A stretch of DNA of 64,000 nt from Xanthobacteraceae bacterium (GTDB lineage: Bacteria; Pseudomonadota; Alphaproteobacteria; Rhizobiales; Xanthobacteraceae). Location of the stretch: positions 310,001 to 374,000 of the forward strand of contig JAMLIK010000004.1 of NCBI GenBank assembly GCA_023954195.1, given 5' to 3'. Positions 1 through 10,313 of the stretch are shown here, piece by piece. The notes under the pieces were generated by a model that saw nothing but the letters and a program-made list of their open reading frames with translations, was not told the DNA's origin and made no database searches. Position numbers and translations under genes: made by a program. How positions within the stretch are numbered: the first letter of the stretch is position 1; each line of letters starts with the position of its first letter.

Positions 1-159
1 ACCGGCGGGCCGGCGCCCGCGGCCGGCGTCTCGGCGGGGTTCGGCAGCCGGCTGGAGCGAAGCCTGATTCGCGCTTTGGGCGCCGCGATCGAGCGTGACT
101 GGCGCCGGACCGGCCTGGTCGTCACGATCGTCGTCCCGTGCGCGATCCTGGCGGTCTGA
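1..159 (+). CDS. possible 3' end of an unidentified protein (partial)
   Basis: The reading frame starting at base 1 is open for 52 codons and ends in TGA at 157-159. The visible tail is Gly/Ala/Pro-rich, then has charged residues and a short hydrophobic end (VVTIVVPCAILAV), which would suit a membrane-anchored C-terminus. The start lies outside the window and no motif is recognisable. High GC makes chance open frames common, so this is only a weak call. Confidence 0.3.
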   Translation, partial: TGGPAPAAGVSAGFGSRLERSLIRALGAAIERDWRRTGLVVTIVVPCAILAV

Positions 160-182
160 TCGCCGGTGCGGCGGGTTTCGCC

Positions 183-210
183 TTGACTCGCCGCCGATGC
201 CGGCTATAAG
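183..210 (+). promoter_or_regulatory. predicted sigma-70-type promoter of rplU-rpmA
   Basis: TTGACT at 183-188 and TATAAG at 205-210 are separated by 16 bases, close to the housekeeping consensus. Transcription would begin near 217 and leave an untranslated leader of about 145 bases before rplU at 361. I see no riboswitch or attenuator fold that I can name in that leader. Confidence 0.6.
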
Positions 211-360
211 TCCCGACACGCGGCGCCGGGGCTTCCCTGCGCCGATTGTTTTTGCGCGGCTGGCGGGCAGGGCCTGAAGCTGAAGTTTGTCCTAACGACT
301 GAACAAGAAGCCGGGCCGGAGCGATCCGAGCGCCGGAATCGAACACGAAGGAATGAAACG

Positions 361-747
361 ATGTTCGCAGTCATCAAAACCGGCGGCCGGCAATACCGCG
401 TCGTTCCGGAAGATGTGCTCGAAGTAGGCAAGATCGCCGGCGAAGTCGGCACGATCGTGCAACTGGATAACGTGCTCGTGCTCGGCGGCGACACGCCGGT
501 GCTCGGCACGCCCACCGTGGCGGGCGCTTCGGTGGCGGCGGAAGTGCTGGACCACAAGCGCGGCCCCAAGGTCATCGCGTTCAAGAAGCGCCGCCGCAAG
601 AATTCGAAGCGCAAGCGCGGCTATCGCGACGAGATCACCGTGCTGCGGATCACCGAGATCCTCGCCGACGGCAAGACGCCCACGGTCGGTCCGCGCCCGA
701 AGCGCGAGAAGGCCGCCGCGAAGCCGGCGGAAGACGCCGCGGAATGA
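361..747 (+). CDS. rplU: 50S ribosomal protein L21
   Basis: Structural protein of the large ribosomal subunit that contacts 23S rRNA. The 128-residue product begins MFAVIKTGGRQYRV, the typical L21 N-terminus, and carries the basic loop KKRRRKNSKRKRGYR around residues 76-90. The body is about 100 residues as usual, followed by a Lys/Ala-rich tail of roughly 25 residues, a common extension in alphaproteobacteria. AAGGA lies 8 bases before the ATG. It is followed after 100 bases by rpmA, the conserved L21-L27 pair, and both are probably transcribed from the promoter at 183-210. Confidence 0.98.
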   Translation: MFAVIKTGGRQYRVVPEDVLEVGKIAGEVGTIVQLDNVLVLGGDTPVLGTPTVAGASVAAEVLDHKRGPKVIAFKKRRRKNSKRKRGYRDEITVLRITEILADGKTPTVGPRPKREKAAAKPAEDAAE

Positions 748-847
748 TCGCGCAAGAAATTTGAGCGATTACATTTTGCGAGACAAAAAGTGAGATGATT
801 CCGTCACGGAATCAAACTACTGTGTTCTGGAGATTTGGAGACGAGCC

Positions 848-1120
848 ATGGCTCACAAAAAGGCAGGCGGTTCATCACGTAACGGCCGCGATTCCGCAGG
901 CAAGCGCCTCGGCATCAAGGCTTACGGCGGCCAGCACGTGATTCCCGGCAACATCATTGCGCGTCAGCGCGGCACCACCTGGCATCCCGGCCTTAATGTC
1001 GGCATGGGGACGGATCATACGTTGTTCGCCAAGATTGAAGGCCGCGTCGAGTTCCGTGCCAAAGCCAACGGCCGCACTTTCGTATCGGTTCTCCCGATGA
1101 TGGAAGCCGCGGCCGAGTAG
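848..1120 (+). CDS. rpmA: 50S ribosomal protein L27
   Basis: Large-subunit protein whose N-terminus reaches the peptidyl-transferase centre. The 90-residue product begins [16 protein letters not shown], the diagnostic L27 start, without the cleavable extension seen in Firmicutes. GGAG lies about 7 bases before the ATG. It is the second gene of the rplU-rpmA unit and is followed by a strong terminator at 1182-1211, which closes the operon before the acetyltransferase gene. Confidence 0.98.
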   Translation: MAHKKAGGSSRNGRDSAGKRLGIKAYGGQHVIPGNIIARQRGTTWHPGLNVGMGTDHTLFAKIEGRVEFRAKANGRTFVSVLPMMEAAAE

Positions 1121-1181
1121 AGACGGTGGAAACATTCGATTCCGCCGGGTCCTGTTGAACCGGCGGAGTCGTCAAGGCTCC

Positions 1182-1211
1182 AGGGGAGGCGGGAAACCGG
1201 CCTCCCCTTTT
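1182..1211 (+). terminator. rho-independent terminator of rplU-rpmA
   Basis: AGGGGAGG (1182-1189) pairs with CCTCCCCT (1201-1208). The stem can be extended inward around a GAAA-like loop with one mismatch, and a TTTT run with a second T-rich stretch follows. A smaller hairpin (CCGCCGG/CCGGCGG, 1144-1166) sits just upstream. Confidence 0.85.
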
Positions 1212-1285
1212 CGTTTTGCGTCTTTTTGTTTTGCGTCGTCGCGATGTTCGCGTTTCGCAAAGCTCTGACGTCCAAGGAGCCGGCC

Positions 1286-1879
1286 ATGTTGCAGGAATTC
1301 CCGACATCAATTTCACGGCAGCCGGGGCCTGTCGTTCTCGAAACCGAGCGGCTGACCCTGCGCCGGCCGACGCTCGCGGATGTCAGGGCCATCGCCGCCC
1401 TCGCCAACGATCGCCGCATCGCCGAGAACATGCGCGTGCTGCCGCATCCGTACCGGCGGGAGGACGCCACGCACTTCGTCAAGAGTGTCGCCGGCGACGG
1501 CGCCAACACCGTGTTCCTGATCGAGCACCATCATAACCCTGTCGGTGTGGTCGGCGTCGATTGGCGACGGCCGGAGACGCCCGAACTTGGCTACTGGCTC
1601 GGGGTCGAGCATTGGGGCCGCGGCTTCGGCACCGAGGCGGCGCGCGCCGCGATCGACTTCGCCTTCGAGGAGTTCGCCATCTCACAGATGATCTCGGTGG
1701 CCCGCGTCGTCAATCCGGCGTCGCGCAACATCCTGGAGAAGTGCGGCTTCCAGTGGAGCGGCGTCGAACTGCACCGCTTCGCGGCGCTCGGCTCGTCCTC
1801 GCCGGTGGATTGCTTCCGGCTGACGCGCGGGGTGTGGTCGTCGCTGAAGAACTGGGGCCACGCGCGGCGCGGGGCGTGA
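1286..1879 (+). CDS. GNAT family N-acetyltransferase (RimJ/RimL-like)
   Basis: Predicted acetyl-CoA-dependent N-acetyltransferase of about 197 residues. It begins near a strand reading VVLETERLTLRRPTLAD, characteristic of the Acetyltransf_3 (RimJ/RimL) group. It has the motif-A region ELGYWLGVEHWGRGFGTEAA, where the R/Q-x-x-G-x-G/A acetyl-CoA loop is expected, then NPASRNILEKCGF, the usual motif-B segment. The ATG at 1286 is preferred over upstream in-frame codons because AAGGAG lies at 1274-1279. The substrate (ribosomal protein N-terminus or small amine) cannot be told. A GNAT gene between rpmA and obgE is common in this bacterial group. Confidence 0.9.
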   Translation: MLQEFPTSISRQPGPVVLETERLTLRRPTLADVRAIAALANDRRIAENMRVLPHPYRREDATHFVKSVAGDGANTVFLIEHHHNPVGVVGVDWRRPETPELGYWLGVEHWGRGFGTEAARAAIDFAFEEFAISQMISVARVVNPASRNILEKCGFQWSGVELHRFAALGSSSPVDCFRLTRGVWSSLKNWGHARRGA

Positions 1880-1893
1880 ACGGCGTCACTCTC

Positions 1894-2020
1894 TCATCAT
1901 GGCCGGGCTTAGCCGTTCGAAGAACGGCATCGCTTCGCTCGCCTATGTCCCGGCCATCCACGTCTTTCTTGTCTGCGACTCATCAAGGCGTGGATGGCCG
2001 GAATAAATCCGGCCATGACG
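1894..2020. repeat. intergenic palindromic repeat, family D
   Basis: Imperfect long inverted repeat. The left end TCATCATGGCCGGGCTTAG and the right end AAATCCGGCCATGACG are near-complementary, as are the inner arms (CCGGCCATCCACG / CGTGGATGGCCGG). It lies between convergent genes (acetyltransferase and DMT exporter) and may end transcripts from both sides. A related element is at 8881-8951. Confidence 0.7.
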
Positions 2021-2056
2021 CGGTGCGGGGCGATGCCGCCAAAACGACGGACCACA

Positions 2057-2974
2057 TCACGCCGGCGGGTTGACGCTGGCGTCCGCGCGTCCCAGCGCCT
2101 GCTCGCGCAGGAAGATGTAGAAGCCGGCGCCGATGATGATGGCGGCGCCGATCAGGGTCGCCGCCGTCGGCACGTCGTCGAACACCAGATAGCCGAACAT
2201 CACCGCCCAGACGATCATCGAATACTGATACGGCACCACGACGGAGGCCGGCGCGAGCTTCAGCGAGCGGTTGACGCACAGCAGCGCTCCCACCGAAATC
2301 GCGCCCGCCAGCGCGAACAGGCCGAGGCCCGGCAGGCTCGGCGTCACCCAGCCGAACGGCAAGAGCAGCGCCCCGAAGGTCAGCGTGCCGACGAATTGCG
2401 ACGACGCCAGCACCACGTCGGACGCGCCGCGCAGCGACCGGGTGATGAGCATCAGCACGGCGAAGCTGGTCGAGCCGCCGAGCGCGATCAGCGCCGGCCA
2501 GGTGACGGTCTGCGCCGACGGCTGCATCGCGATCAGCACGCCGCAGAACCCGGCCGCGACCGCGCACCAGCGGCGCCAGCCGACCTGCTCGCGCAGCACC
2601 AGCGCCGACAGCGCGGTGACGAAGATCGGACAGGCGAGATAGAAGGTGATGACGTCCGCCAGCGGCAGATAGCGCACCGCGACGAAAAAGGCGGCGACCT
2701 CCGCCGTCGACAGCACGACGCGCAGCAGGTGCAGGCCCGGCCGCTCCAGCCGCAAAAATTCGGCGCGGCTGCGCCAGATCAGCGGCGACAGCAGCGCCAG
2801 CGAGGCGACGGCGCGCAGGAACAGCAATTGCCCGACCGGATAGGCGGCGACGATGTATTTGCCGATCGCATCGCCGAACGAGAACGCCCATATCCCCGCC
2901 AGCATCAGGCCGATGCCGGCGAGCCGCGCCGTTCGCTCGTTCGTGCCGGTGGCAATTTTGCTCAGCGGACCCAT
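2057..2974 (-). CDS. DMT superfamily transporter, EamA type
   Basis: Inner-membrane drug/metabolite exporter-like protein of 305 residues with about ten hydrophobic segments arranged as two EamA halves. The first half begins GIGLMLAGIWAFSFGDAIGKYIV; the second contains a segment near FALAGAISVGALLCVN. The RLPLADVITFY-like stretch at the end of the first half is typical of the S-adenosylmethionine/amino-acid exporter subgroup, but substrate cannot be assigned. It is divergent from obgE, leaving only 73 bases for both promoters. Confidence 0.9.
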   Translation of the reverse strand: MGPLSKIATGTNERTARLAGIGLMLAGIWAFSFGDAIGKYIVAAYPVGQLLFLRAVASLALLSPLIWRSRAEFLRLERPGLHLLRVVLSTAEVAAFFVAVRYLPLADVITFYLACPIFVTALSALVLREQVGWRRWCAVAAGFCGVLIAMQPSAQTVTWPALIALGGSTSFAVLMLITRSLRGASDVVLASSQFVGTLTFGALLLPFGWVTPSLPGLGLFALAGAISVGALLCVNRSLKLAPASVVVPYQYSMIVWAVMFGYLVFDDVPTAATLIGAAIIIGAGFYIFLREQALGRADASVNPPA

Positions 2975-3044
2975 CTATGATTTCCGTGGCGAAGGCGACG
3001 CGCCGCGCGAGGTTGCCGCGGGCGCGGCCCTGAGATACGCATAA

Positions 3045-4109
<1,065 letters not shown>

Positions 4110-4143
4110 TGCGGATCGGCTTGCTTTCACAGGGGGAAGATCG

Positions 4144-5052
4144 ATGACAATCGCCGAGAAGACTGCCGACGTCGCCGCGTTCTGGGCCTGGTGCAAGGAG
4201 CGCGCGGCGACGCGCGCGAACATGTCGCTGGCGGAAACCCGCGAATCCTTCGACACCGAAATGGCGCGTATTCCACTGGCCGACGGGACCGCGGCGCAAA
4301 GCCTGGGTTTTGGCGACGTCGGCGCCGAGAAGATCACCCCGGCCGACGCCGTGACCGGCAAGGCGTTGCTGTATCTGCACGGCGGCGGCCATGTCTTCGG
4401 CAGCATCAAGAGCCATCGCCATCTGGTGTCGCGGCTCGCGGCGTCGGCGCGGGTCACCGCCTGGCACATCGATTATCGCCTGGCGCCGGAGCATCCCTAT
4501 CCGGCGGCGATCGAGGATGCGCTGACCGCCTATCGCGCCCTGCTCGACAGCGGCATCGCGCCCGCCGATCTGGTGGTCGGCGGCGAATCCGCCGGCGGCA
4601 ATCTCGCCGCGGCCCTGGTGCTGAAGCTCAAGGAGGAGAACCTGCCGCAGCCGGCCGGGCTCTATCTGCTCAGCCCGTGGCTCGACATGACCACCACCGC
4701 CGAATCCTACGACAAGGTCGGTGCGCGCGATCCGATGATTACCCGCGAGGGCATCGTCGGCGTCATCGCCGCCTATCTCGGCGGCCAGCCCGACACGCCG
4801 CTGGCCTCGCCGGTGCGCGCCGACCTCTCCGGCCTGCCGCCGATGCTGATCCAGGTCGGCAGCGAGGAGGTGCTGCTGTCGGATTCGTTGACCTTCGCGG
4901 GCAAGGCTGCATTGGCCGGCATCGACGTCAGTTTGCGGGTATGGGGAGGAATGCCGCACGCCTGGCTGCTGTTCCACCCGTTCCTGCGCGCCGGCCTGCC
5001 GGCGATCGAGGAAGCCGGGGCCTGGATGCGCAAGCGGCTGGGCACTGGCTAA
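4144..5052 (+). CDS. alpha/beta hydrolase, HSL-type esterase
   Basis: Cytoplasmic carboxylester hydrolase of the hormone-sensitive-lipase family, 302 residues. The oxyanion motif HGGGH is at residues 79-83, the nucleophile elbow GESAGGN has Ser149, and the catalytic His is in PHAW (His272). At the acid position the usual Asp appears as Glu in SEEVLL (241-242), a known variant. The ATG at 4144 has AGGGGGAAG just upstream; an earlier in-frame ATG would overlap obgE. It begins 34 bases after obgE and may be co-transcribed with it. Substrate unknown. It is not closely similar to the second HSL-type esterase at 32942. Confidence 0.9.
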   Translation: MTIAEKTADVAAFWAWCKERAATRANMSLAETRESFDTEMARIPLADGTAAQSLGFGDVGAEKITPADAVTGKALLYLHGGGHVFGSIKSHRHLVSRLAASARVTAWHIDYRLAPEHPYPAAIEDALTAYRALLDSGIAPADLVVGGESAGGNLAAALVLKLKEENLPQPAGLYLLSPWLDMTTTAESYDKVGARDPMITREGIVGVIAAYLGGQPDTPLASPVRADLSGLPPMLIQVGSEEVLLSDSLTFAGKAALAGIDVSLRVWGGMPHAWLLFHPFLRAGLPAIEEAGAWMRKRLGTG

Positions 5053-5058
5053 ACCCAA

Positions 5059-5145
5059 CCGTCATTGCGAGCGAAGCGAAGCAACCCAGAAGGCCACGAA
5101 GCAAGGACTGGATTGCTTCGGAGCTCACGCTCCTCGCGATGACGG
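5059..5145. repeat. intergenic palindromic repeat, family A (copy 1)
   Basis: 87-base element beginning CCGTCATTGCGAGCGAAGCG and ending in the near-complementary CTCGCGATGACGG. Inner arms include GAAGCAA and TTGCTTC. It lies between the convergent esterase and antiporter genes. A second copy of the same family is at 61861-61945. Confidence 0.85.
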
Positions 5146-5161
5146 GGACGACTCAGCAAGA

Positions 5162-7438
5162 TCACTTCGTTCCGCCGTTCGAGACCAGCAGCACCGAGCC
5201 CTCCGCCTTGCGCAGCACTTCGGCGGCGACGCCGCCGAAGTTGAGGGTGTCGCCCTCGATGCGATCGACGCCCATCACCACCAGATCGATGGCGCTGTCG
5301 CGCATCTCCTGGAGGATCGCCGCTTCCGGCGCGGTGTTGGTGCGCAGCGTGGTGACGACATCGACATCGTAGCGCGCGGCGAGCGCGATGGTTTCCTTCA
5401 ACACCGCTTCCTCCTGAAGCAGCGACACGCTGACATTGCGGCGGCGCCGGCCCTTGTCGCGCGTCGTCGTCACGTAGATCACCCGCAGCGGGTGATTGCT
5501 GCTGCGCGCCAGCGCCACCGCCACCTCGGCGCCGCGCCGCGACACGCCGCTGCCGGACACCGGCACCAGAATCTTCAATTCATCGGTATCCGGCCGGCTC
5601 AAATGGTGGCCCTTGGCGGCGACCACGGCGAGCGGCCCCTCGAAGCCCGCCGTCACGGTCTCGACGTTGCGGTTGAAGTCGCCATCCGGGCCGATCACCT
5701 TGCCGAGCCCGACCACCAGCAGGTCGAACCCCTTGCGGGCCTCGTCGACCACGGCGTCGACCGCTTTCTTCTGACGCGCCCGCGTGGTGACGTCGATCTC
5801 GCGCACCGGCTCGCCGTCTTCCTTGCTGGTGTCGGCGCTGACCTTGGCGGCGTTCTTGACCGTCGATTCGTGGCTCTCCTCGTCGGTGCGCCGCTTCTCC
5901 CGCGCCTTGGCCCGCGGCCCGAGATGCAGCACCGTGGTCGGGATGCCGCGCGCGCCGGCGATCAGGCCGGCGATGCGCGAGGCGAAGCGGGCGTTGGCGC
6001 TTTCATCGACGGCGAGCAGCAGGCGTTCGAGATTGGCGACGAATCCCTTCTCCTCGAATTCCTCGCGCTCCAGACGCTCCTTCTCCGTCTTCTCCAGCGG
6101 CAGCCGCTTGAGCGCCGCGCGCAGCATCGGCGGCATCGCCATGGTGGTGATGATGGCCATCGCCACGATCATGGTGAACAGGTTCTGGCTCAGCACGCCC
6201 ATCGACAGGCCGATGGTGGCGATGATGACCTCGGTCGAGCCGCGCGCGTTCATGCCGCTGGCGAGCGCGAAGGATTCGCGGCGGTTGAGGCCGCCGAGCG
6301 CGCCGCCGACATAGGCGCCGCCGAACTTGCCGATGCTGGCGATCAGCACCAGCAGCGCGGTGAGGAATAGCAGTTTGGGGTCCTTCAGCACCGAGAGGTC
6401 GGCGCTCAGGCCGGCCAGGCCGAAGAAGATCGGCATGAACAGGCTGGTAATCAGGCCGCGCAGCCGCTCGTCGATCTGCTTGGTCAGGATCGGCGATTCG
6501 CCGACCAGCACGCCGGCGACGAAGGCGCCAAGCACGGTATGCACGCCGATCCAGTGGGTAATCAGCGCCATGCAGCTCATCAGCAGCAGGATCACGGTGA
6601 TGACCGCCGCCGAACTGACCAGGGTGTCGTTGGCCCATCGGATCAGCTTGAACACCAGGCGGCGGCCGAGGGTGAAGGACACGGCGAGGAACGCCAGCGT
6701 GCCCAGCACCGCCTGCGCCACCGACATCATGTCGAGCCGGCCGCGCGAGGCGAGGCTGAAGATCACCGCGATGATGACCCAGCCGATGGTGTCGTCGATC
6801 ACAGCAGTCGCGACGATGATCTGGCCGACGTTGCGGCGCATGAAGTGCATCTCCCGCACCACCACCGCGACGATCTTGACCGAGGAAATCGACAACGCGG
6901 TGCCGAGAAACAGCGACGCCACCAGCCGCTGTTCCGGATGCGGCAGCAGGCTTTCGGGCAGAAGCTGGCCGAGCGCGAAGCCGCAGCCGAACGGCACCAC
7001 GATGCCGGCGATGGAAATGGTGAACGCGGCCTTGCCGACCTTGCGCACCAGCTTGAGATCGGTCTCCATGCCGGTCAGCAGCAGCAGCAGCAGAACCCCG
7101 ACCTGGGCGAGGCCGTTGATGAGCGCCTTCTGCTCGGGATCGGCCGGAAAGATCGCGCTCTGCGCCTGAGGCCACAGCGCGCCGAAGATCGATGGCCCGA
7201 GCACCAGCCCCGCCAGCAGTTCGCCCATCACCGATGGCTGGCCCAGCCGCTGCATGATTTCGCCGAGCCCGCGGCCGACCGCGATCAACAGGATGATTTG
7301 CAGGATGAAGATCGCCTCGGACGGATGCCCGCTGCCGCCGCTCGCGGCGGCGGCGGACGTGGCGTCCGCCAGTTGCATGACGAGGCCGCCCAGCAGGACG
7401 CTTCCCCAGAAGCGGACTCGGGGCGACTTCAGCAGCAT
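5162..7438 (-). CDS. Kef-type cation:proton antiporter with C-terminal universal-stress domains
   Basis: Large inner-membrane CPA2-family exchanger, 758 residues. An N-terminal leader and hydrophobic segment precede an antiporter core of about twelve membrane spans (PSVMGELLAGLVLGPSIFG early; NARGSTEVIIATIGL late). After about residue 450 the soluble part has a dibasic linker and two UspA-like regions; the second starts near ELKILVPVSGSGVSRRGAEVAVALA and ends with a VMGVDR segment. There is no TrkA-N domain, so nucleotide gating would be through Usp. The ATG at 7438 is chosen because GGAGG precedes it; a longer upstream frame (to 7675) lacks support. It interrupts the usual obgE-proB neighbourhood on the opposite strand. 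Confidence 0.9.
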   Translation of the reverse strand: MLLKSPRVRFWGSVLLGGLVMQLADATSAAAASGGSGHPSEAIFILQIILLIAVGRGLGEIMQRLGQPSVMGELLAGLVLGPSIFGALWPQAQSAIFPADPEQKALINGLAQVGVLLLLLLTGMETDLKLVRKVGKAAFTISIAGIVVPFGCGFALGQLLPESLLPHPEQRLVASLFLGTALSISSVKIVAVVVREMHFMRRNVGQIIVATAVIDDTIGWVIIAVIFSLASRGRLDMMSVAQAVLGTLAFLAVSFTLGRRLVFKLIRWANDTLVSSAAVITVILLLMSCMALITHWIGVHTVLGAFVAGVLVGESPILTKQIDERLRGLITSLFMPIFFGLAGLSADLSVLKDPKLLFLTALLVLIASIGKFGGAYVGGALGGLNRRESFALASGMNARGSTEVIIATIGLSMGVLSQNLFTMIVAMAIITTMAMPPMLRAALKRLPLEKTEKERLEREEFEEKGFVANLERLLLAVDESANARFASRIAGLIAGARGIPTTVLHLGPRAKAREKRRTDEESHESTVKNAAKVSADTSKEDGEPVREIDVTTRARQKKAVDAVVDEARKGFDLLVVGLGKVIGPDGDFNRNVETVTAGFEGPLAVVAAKGHHLSRPDTDELKILVPVSGSGVSRRGAEVAVALARSSNHPLRVIYVTTTRDKGRRRRNVSVSLLQEEAVLKETIALAARYDVDVVTTLRTNTAPEAAILQEMRDSAIDLVVMGVDRIEGDTLNFGGVAAEVLRKAEGSVLLVSNGGTK

Positions 7439-7686
7439 CCTCGACTTCCTCCCCAACCGTGCCGGCGAGGCGGACGAGGAACCCCACGCCGTCCGCCGGC
7501 GCGCGCAACGCCATCCACCATTATGTTTAAGGCGATCGGCCGCGAAAAGCGACGGCCAACGCATCGCGGGAACCTCGATGGAACCCGCGCGAGCGCTGGA
7601 AACAGGCGGGCCGCGTCCGGGTTCCCTTGACGAAATCGCCGCGACGGAACATTGAACTCCCCCACGCCTCCGCACCGATGATCGTC

Positions 7687-8817
7687 ATGAGCCGCCCCGA
7701 CCTGAAGAATTTCCGCCGTATCGTCGTCAAGGTCGGCTCGTCGCTGCTGATCGACGCCGCCGCCGGCGTCGTCAAGGAAACCTGGCTGGAGGCGCTGGCC
7801 GCCGATCTCGCCGCGCTTCATGCCGAGGGCCGCGACGTGCTGGTGGTGTCGTCGGGCTCGATCGCGCTCGGTCGCTCGAAGCTGAAGCTGCCGCGCGGGC
7901 CGCTCAAGCTGGAGGAGAGCCAGGGCGCGGCGGCGGTCGGGCAGATCGCGCTGGCGCGGCTGTGGTCCAAGGTGCTGGCCGCGCACGGCATCGACGCCGG
8001 CCAGATTCTCGTCACCTTGCAGGACACCGAGGAGCGCCGCCGCTACCTCAACGCCCGCTCGACCATCGCCAAGCTGCTGGAATGGCGCGCGATTCCGGTC
8101 ATCAACGAGAACGACACGGTGGCCACTACCGAGATCCGCTACGGCGACAACGACCGCCTCGCCGCGCGCGTCGCCACCATGGCCAGCGCCGACCTGCTGA
8201 TCCTGCTCTCGGATATCGACGGCCTCTACGACGCTCCGCCCGGCGCCAACCCGAACGCCCGGCTGATTCCGGTGGTGGAATCGGTGTCGGCCGCGATCGA
8301 GGCGATGGCGGGAGCGGCGGAATCCGAACTGTCGCGCGGCGGCATGACCACCAAGATCGAGGCGGCCAAGATCGCCACCACCGCCGGCACCCACATGCTG
8401 ATCGCCTCCGGCAAGATCGCCCATCCGTTGCGGGCGATCGCCGAGGGCGGCCGCTGCACCTGGTTCCTGACCCCCGCGAACCCCGTCACCGCGCGAAAGC
8501 GCTGGATCGCCGGCTCGCTGGAGCCGAAGGGCACGCTGACCATCGACGCCGGCGCCGTCGCCGCGCTGCGCGGCGGCGCCAGCCTGCTGCCGGCCGGGGT
8601 GGTCCGGGTCGAGGGCCATTTCGCGCGCGGCGACGCGGTGGTGGTGCGCGGCCCCGACACCCACGAGATCGGTCGGGGCCTCGTCGCCTATGACGCCGAG
8701 AACGCGGAAAGGATCAAAGGGCATTCGTCGTCGGAAGCCGCCCGCATCCTCGGCGTGCATGGCCGCGCCGAGATGATCCACCGCGACGATCTGGTGGTCG
8801 GCGTTGCGCCGGCATGA
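7687..8817 (+). CDS. proB: glutamate 5-kinase
   Basis: First step of proline synthesis: ATP-dependent phosphorylation of glutamate. 376 residues, normal for the two-domain form: an amino-acid kinase domain with VVKVGSSLL near the start, SSGSIALG and the INENDTVA / YGDNDRLAA segments, then a C-terminal PUA domain (from about residue 275, ending [10 protein letters not shown]). ATGs at 7678 and 7687 are both in frame; 7687 ([11 protein letters not shown]) best matches homologue length. It is followed by proA after 197 bases that contain a family D repeat. Confidence 0.96.
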   Translation: MSRPDLKNFRRIVVKVGSSLLIDAAAGVVKETWLEALAADLAALHAEGRDVLVVSSGSIALGRSKLKLPRGPLKLEESQGAAAVGQIALARLWSKVLAAHGIDAGQILVTLQDTEERRRYLNARSTIAKLLEWRAIPVINENDTVATTEIRYGDNDRLAARVATMASADLLILLSDIDGLYDAPPGANPNARLIPVVESVSAAIEAMAGAAESELSRGGMTTKIEAAKIATTAGTHMLIASGKIAHPLRAIAEGGRCTWFLTPANPVTARKRWIAGSLEPKGTLTIDAGAVAALRGGASLLPAGVVRVEGHFARGDAVVVRGPDTHEIGRGLVAYDAENAERIKGHSSSEAARILGVHGRAEMIHRDDLVVGVAPA

Positions 8818-8880
8818 CCGGCCGGTGGCTCGCGAGCGCCGGATTTCCGTGCTAAAATTGATCGGAAATATCACGAGGCG

Positions 8881-8951
8881 TCATTGCCGGGCTTGACCCG
8901 GCAATCCATCATTTTCAAGAAGATGGATGCCCGGATCAAGTCCGGGCATGA
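8881..8951. repeat. intergenic palindromic repeat, family D (short form)
   Basis: Two hairpins in tandem: TTGCCGGGCTTGACCCGGCAA and GCCCGGATCAAGTCCGGGC, with TCATTGCC at the left end and a matching CATGA at the right. It sits between proB and proA and could affect transcript stability within the pro genes. Confidence 0.75.
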
Positions 8952-9014
8952 CACACGGTAATTCCATCCGAAGGCAATACGCTCTAAAGCACGGCATCAA
9001 GCGATGGAACCGAC

Positions 9015-10307
9015 ATGACCACCCCCCTGAAAGCCGTCGACAACGACAGCGACCTCGCCGCCCTGATGACCCGGCTGGCGCAAGACGCGCGTGCCGCCGC
9101 GAAGGTGCTGGCGCTGGCCCCGGCGGCGCAGAAGAACCGCGCGCTGGAGGCGATGGAGCGGGCGATCCGCGCCAACTGTCCGGACATCCTCAAGGCCAAC
9201 GCCGAGGACGTGGCGGAGGCCGCGGCGTCCGGCGCGACAGCCGCCTTCATCGACCGCCTGACGCTGACCGAGGCGCGGGTCGCGGCGATGGCCGACGGCC
9301 TCGCCGTGGTGCGCGGCATCACCGATCCGGTCGGCGCGGTGACCGAGCGATGGCAACGCCCCAACGGCATGACCATCGCGCGGGTGCGGGTGCCGCTCGG
9401 CGTCATCGCGGTGATCTTCGAGAGCCGTCCCAATGTCTGCGCCGATGCCGGCGCGCTGTGCCTCAAGTCCGGCAACGCGGTGATTTTGCGCGGCGGCTCG
9501 GACAGTTTCCGGTCGTGCCGCGCCATCCACGCCTGCCTTGTGCAGGGACTGCGCGAAGCCAACCTGCCCGAGGCGGCGATCACGCTGGTGCCGACCCGCG
9601 ACCGCGCCGCCGTCGGCCTGCTGCTGGGCGGCCTCGACGGCGGCGTCGACCTGATCGTGCCGCGCGGCGGCAAGAGCCTGGTGGCGCGGGTCGAAGCGGA
9701 GGCGCGGGTGCCGGTGTTCGCGCATCTCGAAGGCATCAACCACGTCTATGTCGATCATGCCGCCAGACTCGACATGGCGAAATCCATTGTGCTCAACGCC
9801 AAGATGCGCCGTCCCGGCGTCTGCGGCGCGGCCGAGACGCTGCTGATCGAGCGCGCCGCCGCCCCGACCCATCTCAAGCCGCTGGTGGAGATGCTGCTCG
9901 ACGCCGGCTGCGAGGTGCGCGGCGACGCCGCCGTTCAGCAGGCGGATGCGCGGGTGAAACCCGCCGCCGACGCCGACTGGGACACCGAATACGAGGACGC
10001 CATCATCGCGGCGAAGGTTGTCGACGACCTCGACGGCGCGATCGCGCATATCGCCCGGCACGGCTCGCGGCACACCGAGGCCATCGTCACCGAGGATGCG
10101 ACGACGGCCCAGAAATTCCTCGACGAGGTCGACGCCGCCATCGTCCTGCACAACGCCTCGACGCAGTTCGCCGACGGCGGCGAGTTCGGCTTCGGCGCGG
10201 AGATCGGCATCGCCACCGGGAAATTCCACGCGCGCGGCCCGGTCGGCGCCGAGCAACTGACGACGTTCAAGTATCAAGTCCACGGCAGCGGGCAGACGCG
10301 GCCGTGA
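9015..10307 (+). CDS. proA: gamma-glutamyl phosphate reductase
   Basis: NADPH-dependent reduction of gamma-glutamyl phosphate to glutamate semialdehyde, second step of proline synthesis. 430 residues of the aldehyde dehydrogenase fold. Visible landmarks are the cofactor segment [16 protein letters not shown] (about 118-133), the catalytic-Cys region [13 protein letters not shown] (about 264-276) and the C-terminal [19 protein letters not shown] signature. It pairs functionally with proB upstream and is followed by nadD after 6 bases, so proA-nadD are likely co-transcribed. Confidence 0.97.
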   Translation: MTTPLKAVDNDSDLAALMTRLAQDARAAAKVLALAPAAQKNRALEAMERAIRANCPDILKANAEDVAEAAASGATAAFIDRLTLTEARVAAMADGLAVVRGITDPVGAVTERWQRPNGMTIARVRVPLGVIAVIFESRPNVCADAGALCLKSGNAVILRGGSDSFRSCRAIHACLVQGLREANLPEAAITLVPTRDRAAVGLLLGGLDGGVDLIVPRGGKSLVARVEAEARVPVFAHLEGINHVYVDHAARLDMAKSIVLNAKMRRPGVCGAAETLLIERAAAPTHLKPLVEMLLDAGCEVRGDAAVQQADARVKPAADADWDTEYEDAIIAAKVVDDLDGAIAHIARHGSRHTEAIVTEDATTAQKFLDEVDAAIVLHNASTQFADGGEFGFGAEIGIATGKFHARGPVGAEQLTTFKYQVHGSGQTRP

Positions 10308-10313
10308 TCGATC

